Positions 6,298 to 9,238 of a DNA stretch of 9,238 bases are shown in pieces (position 1 is the stretch's first letter; every line of letters starts with the position of its first letter). The translations under genes and the position numbers were made by a program. The DNA lies in contig JALUJS010000374.1 of NCBI GenBank assembly GCA_027056825.1, forward strand, positions 1 to 9,238. Reading direction: 5' to 3'. The notes under the pieces were generated by a model that saw nothing but the letters and a program-made list of their open reading frames with translations, was not told where the DNA came from and searched no databases. Origin of the DNA: Candidatus Krumholzibacteriia bacterium. Lineage in GTDB: Bacteria; Krumholzibacteriota; Krumholzibacteriia; LZORAL124-64-63.

Positions 6298-6471
6298 GCT
6301 TACGGATCACCTGCCCGGAGTGTGTCGCCTGGATAAATCAGAATTTTTTTCTCCGAATTCGGTCACAGCTCCCGTCCCGCGCCGTAAGCCGGGACAGAAA
6401 GCAGACACGGCCGACCGAGCGCCGAGTCTAACCAGCCGACTCCATCGACGTCAACAAGAGGGGGATCCTCA
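6298..6471. promoter_or_regulatory. Divergent intergenic region between sigma factor and spondin lipoprotein genes
   Basis: This 174-base gap must hold promoters for both directions, but no convincing sigma70 or GGAAC-type ECF boxes are visible. It contains a perfect 10-base palindrome CCGAATTCGG (6353-6362) next to a run of seven T (minus-strand A-tract), and a 6-base inverted repeat GTCCCG / CGGGAC (6374-6379, 6390-6395). These are candidate control sites only. Confidence 0.35.
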
Positions 6472-7836
6472 ATGAAGACCATCAAGACCCTGGCCGCGCT
6501 GGCGGCCGTGACTCTATTGATCGCCGGCCTGGCCGGCTGCAGCGACGACGACCCCACATCGCCCCAGGGCGGTGGGCAACAGGGAACCGCCTTCACGCTG
6601 ACCATCACCAATGTCTCCGACGCCGCCGATTTCTTCACGGCCGGAACCTTTGCGGTTCCGGAGGGAGCGACGGATCCCTCGCCCATCGGTCCCGGCCAGG
6701 CCTATGAATTTTCCGTGGGCGCCGAACCGGGCAGCCGCCTTTCCTTCGCCACCATGTTCGTGCATTCCAACGACCTGTTCTACGCCCCCGCAGGGGAAGG
6801 CATTGCCCTGTTCAACATGGACGGCTCTCCCCGCACCGGTGATGTCACCAGCGAGGTCATGCTGTGGGACGCGGGCACCGAGGCCAACGAGCAGCCGGGA
6901 GCCGGCCCCAACCAGCCCCCCAGCCAGACCGGACCGAACACCGGGCCGGCCGATTCCGACATGACCGTCCGGCTGGTCGATGACGGCTTCACCTACCCCG
7001 CCGTCGCCCAGGTCATCAAGGTCACCCTGGCCAACGACGGACACGGGACAACTACCGTCAGGATCGAAAACGTCTCCGACCCCATGACCCTGGACATCGG
7101 CGGCGGCATGACCGACGCCGTACCCCTGGCCCCCGGCGTGTTCGTCGTCCACCGCGATCCCGACCCCCTGTTCACAGCCGGCGCCAAGATCATGCCCACC
7201 GGCCTGGAAGCCCTGGCCGAGGACGGCAGTCCCGACGCCCTGGCCGCCTCCCTCGGAGACCGCACGGGCCAGATCGTACCCCTGGCCCCCGGCATCGCCG
7301 CGGTCCACGGTTCCGGCGCCATGCTCTTTACCCCCGGCGCCATGGCCGGCGCGGGCCTGGAAGCCCTGGCCGAGGACGGAGACCCCTCCGGGCTGGTCGC
7401 CTCCTTCGCGGGCATGATGGACGTTTCTTCCGCACAGGTCTTCAATACCCCCGACGGCGCCACCGACCCCATGCCCATCGGTCCGGGCCAGTCCTACTCC
7501 GTGACCTTCACCGCCGAACCCGGTGACCGCCTGGCCCTGGCCACCATGTTCGTCCAGTCCAACGACCTGTTCTACGCCTTCGACCCCGAGGGTTACGCCC
7601 TGTTCTCCGGTGACGGCGATGCCATGACGGGTGACCTGACGGGGATGATCCGACTGTGGGACGCCGGCACCGAACTCAACGAGTGGCCGGGCGCCGGACC
7701 GAACCAGGCCCCCCGTCAGGCCGGGCCTGACAGCGGAGCCGATGATCCGGTCGCCACCGTTCGTCTGGTCAATGACGGATTCGTCTACCCCGAGGCAAGC
7801 GCGGTGGTCAAGGTAACCCTCTCGGTCGGCAACTAG
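6472..7836 (+). CDS. Spondin-domain lipoprotein
   Basis: A 454-residue exported lipoprotein. The ATG at 6472 follows GAGGGGG seven bases upstream. The signal peptide ends in the lipobox LAGC with the acylated cysteine at residue 23, followed by an acidic linker (SDDDPTSPQGGG). Residues about 40-187 and 320-454 share the spondin_N pattern: DGATDPxPIGPGQ, then ATMFVxSNDLFYA, LWDAGTExNExPGAGPNQ and VRLVxDGFxYP. Residues about 188-320 hold two copies of another spondin element, VPLAPG(V/I)..VH....LFT.GA, then GLEALAEDG.P. The DNA of these copies is near-identical in places (19 identical bases at 7119-7137 and 7275-7293; 26 at 7201-7226 and 7354-7379), so the duplication is fairly recent. Spondin domains bind partners in extracellular matrix proteins of animals; the bacterial role is unknown. 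It probably sits on the outer membrane. Transcription is divergent from the ECF sigma gene and ends at a hairpin. Confidence 0.88.
   Translation: MKTIKTLAALAAVTLLIAGLAGCSDDDPTSPQGGGQQGTAFTLTITNVSDAADFFTAGTFAVPEGATDPSPIGPGQAYEFSVGAEPGSRLSFATMFVHSNDLFYAPAGEGIALFNMDGSPRTGDVTSEVMLWDAGTEANEQPGAGPNQPPSQTGPNTGPADSDMTVRLVDDGFTYPAVAQVIKVTLANDGHGTTTVRIENVSDPMTLDIGGGMTDAVPLAPGVFVVHRDPDPLFTAGAKIMPTGLEALAEDGSPDALAASLGDRTGQIVPLAPGIAAVHGSGAMLFTPGAMAGAGLEALAEDGDPSGLVASFAGMMDVSSAQVFNTPDGATDPMPIGPGQSYSVTFTAEPGDRLALATMFVQSNDLFYAFDPEGYALFSGDGDAMTGDLTGMIRLWDAGTELNEWPGAGPNQAPRQAGPDSGADDPVATVRLVNDGFVYPEASAVVKVTLSVGN
7119..7379 (+). repeat. Internal duplication of the LAPG...GLEALAEDG segment in the spondin lipoprotein
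   Basis: Two copies about 155 bases apart (51-52 codons) begin with CGTACCCCTGGCCCCCGGC at 7119 and 7275 and contain an identical 26-base block at 7201-7226 and 7354-7379. The phase is kept, so the protein gains one repeat. The offset differs by one codon between the two blocks, showing a small indel since duplication. Confidence 0.85.
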
Positions 7837-7872
7837 GCGTTCACGACCCTGCGCCTTGTGGTCCGACCTTGG

Positions 7873-7898
7873 CCCGGGATCCCCTCGCGGATCCCGGG
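7873..7898 (+). terminator. Strong intrinsic terminator hairpin after the spondin lipoprotein
   Basis: A perfect 10-base stem CCCGGGATCC / GGATCCCGGG closes a 6-base loop and is followed on the plus strand by TTCTTCC. It lies 36 bases after the lipoprotein stop. The minus-strand side lacks a T-run, so it mainly serves the lipoprotein gene, although a convergent gene ends 22 bases away and may share it. Confidence 0.7.
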
Positions 7899-7920
7899 TT
7901 CTTCCCGCGATGAATGACCC

Positions 7921-9021
7921 TCAGCGGTACACCACCGCCGGATACCCCACCCAGTGCCGCAGGGTGTTGGGGGCGGTCACCCCCAGATGCTTCACGTCAC
8001 ACTCCAGACGGCCGTCGGTGATGCTGTCGCCATAGTGCACGAGGTCCCCCGTCAGGGGCGCCGCTCCCATGTCATTCCGCCACTGCCTCGCCACGCTCAA
8101 ACCGAAGGGGATGGAGTAGAGGCCGCACCAGGTGATGCGGTAGGGATAGGCCGGGTACTCGGGCCCTGTGGTGTCCCACACCAGCCGGATGAAGGAGTGG
8201 ATCCCCGCCGTGGTCAACGGCCCGGCCAGGGTCGCCTCGGCCAGGGTGATGTCCTGGGCGCGGGCCGCCGCGTGCCCGGCCTCGTCGCAGCCGAAGACAT
8301 TGTACGGATGGTCGCCCCAGCCGTCGCAACCGTAGTGCACCGCGTCGGCGGAGATGGCGATGGCCAGGTCGCGGCCCATGACCCAGCCGTTCTGGTGGCA
8401 TACATCGGCCAAAATGCCGGCCACCCGGGCGGACAGGGAATCCAGCCGGTCCGGTTCCATGCCCGGCACCAGGATGGGCACGAAGGTGTAGTCACCCGCC
8501 GCGGCCCCGATCCAGGGCAGCAGCGCCTCGATGGAGTGCTCCCTGGCGTGGCGTTCTCGGGTGACCACGGCGTCATCGCCGAGCCGCTCGCGCAACACCG
8601 CGCGCAGGTCCTTGTCCACGGGAAATTCCCGGCCGGCGATGCGCCAGGCGTCGTAGTCGTCGAACAACAGGTCGTCGCGCACGCCGATGCGGCGGCATGC
8701 ATGGCACACTCCGAACACGACCCAGCGGCGGGCCTGCAGGTAGGGCAGGGCATGCACGGCGGTGCGCCCGGCGTAGAGGTAATCGTCGTGGGGCAGGATG
8801 ACCGCGGCCGCGGGCCAGGCCCCGCGCCGCACGCCACGCTCCCCGGGGTCATCCAGACCCTCGGCCTGCCGCGCGGCATAGAGCACGCGGGCGAAATCCT
8901 CGCGGTCCACCGCGAAACCCACGGTGTCGAGCTGGGCGCGGACCGGGCCGGGGGCCGCAGACCCGGCTTGCCCGCAGACCAGAACGAAAAGGACAACAAG
9001 GGCGCAAATCATCGACTTCAT
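7921..9021 (-). CDS. Secreted MEMO-family (AmmeMemoRadiSam system protein B-like) protein
   Basis: A 366-residue protein of the MEMO1/AmmeMemoRadiSam-B fold, related to extradiol dioxygenases. The ATG at 9021 has GGAGG seven bases upstream. Residues 1-22 form a Sec signal peptide, unusual because most MEMO proteins are cytoplasmic. Motifs in family order: PHDDYLYAG (78-85, family PHAGYxYSG), GVCHACR (104-110, family GPSH), REHSIEALLPWI (160-171), SADAVHYG (224-231, family SSDxSHYG) and TWCGLYSIPFG (297-307). Thus the predicted metal or active-site residues H78, H107, D226, H229 and C299 are all kept, matching human MEMO1 H49, H81, D189, H192 and C244 as I recall them. The protein is longer than the usual 260-300 residues, partly through the leader and segments around 230-295. 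Neither an AMMECR1 nor a radical SAM partner gene is in the window. Reaction and substrate are unknown; it likely acts in the periplasm. It converges on the spondin gene. Confidence 0.85.
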   Translation of the reverse strand: MKSMICALVVLFVLVCGQAGSAAPGPVRAQLDTVGFAVDREDFARVLYAARQAEGLDDPGERGVRRGAWPAAAVILPHDDYLYAGRTAVHALPYLQARRWVVFGVCHACRRIGVRDDLLFDDYDAWRIAGREFPVDKDLRAVLRERLGDDAVVTRERHAREHSIEALLPWIGAAAGDYTFVPILVPGMEPDRLDSLSARVAGILADVCHQNGWVMGRDLAIAISADAVHYGCDGWGDHPYNVFGCDEAGHAAARAQDITLAEATLAGPLTTAGIHSFIRLVWDTTGPEYPAYPYRITWCGLYSIPFGLSVARQWRNDMGAAPLTGDLVHYGDSITDGRLECDVKHLGVTAPNTLRHWVGYPAVVYR

Positions 9022-9038
9022 GGTTAACCTCCGCGGCC

Positions 9039-9068
9039 ATCATACTCCCGACGGGTCGTTGTTGTCAG
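9039..9068 (-). promoter_or_regulatory. Candidate promoter of the MEMO-family gene
   Basis: The minus strand reads CTGACA (9063-9068), an 18-base spacer and TATGAT (9039-9044), each five of six to sigma70 consensus. Transcription would start near 9032, giving a very short leader that begins at the GGAGG ribosome-binding site. The short leader is the main doubt. Confidence 0.45.
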
Positions 9069-9087
9069 GCCCGGTCCCGGTTATGCT
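9059..9087 (+). promoter_or_regulatory. Weak candidate promoter for the PrsW-like gene
   Basis: TTGTTG (9059-9064), 17 bases, then TATGCT (9082-9087; four of six). It overlaps the -35 box of the divergent MEMO-gene promoter, so the two could compete for polymerase. The -35 match is poor. Confidence 0.25.
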
Positions 9088-9117
9088 CCGCCCACCTTTT
9101 TCCCGTGGAGTCGCTTG

Positions 9118-9238
9118 ATGATAATCTTCCTGGTCGCCGCCGCCGTCATCCCCTCCCTGCTGCTCATGGCCTGGTTCCACCGCCGGGATCTGAACCCCGA
9201 GCCCCGGCGCGTGCTGTGGCGCACCGCCTTGCTGGGCG
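9118..9238 (+). CDS. PrsW-family intramembrane metalloprotease, N-terminal part (cut by right window edge)
   Basis: Forty codons are visible before the window ends. The ATG at 9118 has GGAG eight bases upstream; a TTG one codon earlier is a less likely start. The peptide opens with a hydrophobic segment (IIFLVAAAVIPSLLLMAWFH) that is the first transmembrane helix, followed by RRDLNPEPRRVLWRTALLG. The pattern of helix, then (R/D)xxPEP, then the next helix is characteristic of the PrsW family, multi-pass membrane proteases that in Bacillus cleave the anti-sigma factor RsiW. The catalytic EExxK and later histidine motifs would lie outside the window, so activity cannot be checked. It is divergent from the MEMO-family gene. 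A functional link to the sigma/FecR pair about 3 kb away is conceivable but unsupported by sequence here. Confidence 0.7.
   Translation, partial: MIIFLVAAAVIPSLLLMAWFHRRDLNPEPRRVLWRTALLG

Noticed and set aside
7954..9027. Long plus-strand open frame (357 codons)
   Set aside because: It is antisense to the MEMO-family gene, which has family motifs, a signal peptide and a ribosome-binding site; the antisense peptide has no recognisable domain and is the usual by-product of GC-rich coding DNA.

Overview
The window is GC-rich bacterial DNA. It carries secreted proteins with a C-terminal FlgD-like sorting domain (PNPFNP motif), a lipoprotein beginning CSDDDPTSP and an ECF sigma/FecR pair. This combination is typical of uncultured FCB-group or related lineages such as Eisenbacteria-, Krumholzibacteria- or Latescibacteria-like organisms. 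The taxonomic guess is inference from protein style only; there is no rRNA, tRNA, CRISPR array or recognisable transposase here.

Layout, left to right. (1) A minus-strand gene cut by the left edge starts at a GTG at 596. It has a signal peptide and looks like the N-terminal domain of a glycogen-debranching-type protein. (2) A complete class II Fic protein gene (720-1808, minus) has its own upstream region, which is AT-rich and holds a TTGACA box inside an inverted repeat. (3) At 2076-2284 lies a broken fragment of a sorting-domain protein that stops just after PNPFN. (4) At 2333-4753 (minus) is a large secreted protein built of eight tandem units (seven of exactly 54 residues), two fibronectin-III-like segments and the FlgD-like sorting domain. 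(5) Upstream of it, a FecR-like membrane protein (4847-5677) and an ECF sigma factor (5674-6297) overlap by ATGA and form a transcription unit on the minus strand. (6) Divergent from the sigma gene, a plus-strand spondin-domain lipoprotein (6472-7836) ends at a strong hairpin. (7) Convergent with it is a secreted MEMO-family protein (7921-9021, minus). (8) Divergent from that, the start of a PrsW-family membrane protease runs off the right edge.

How the genes may work together (inference): the sigma factor and its FecR-like partner probably form an envelope-sensing switch. The flanking genes encode exported products (repeat protein, spondin lipoprotein) and are candidate targets, but a good sigma70-like promoter inside the end of fecR suggests the repeat protein can also be expressed independently. 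The Fic gene sits between cell-surface genes, next to a gene remnant, and looks like an acquired or self-regulated module.
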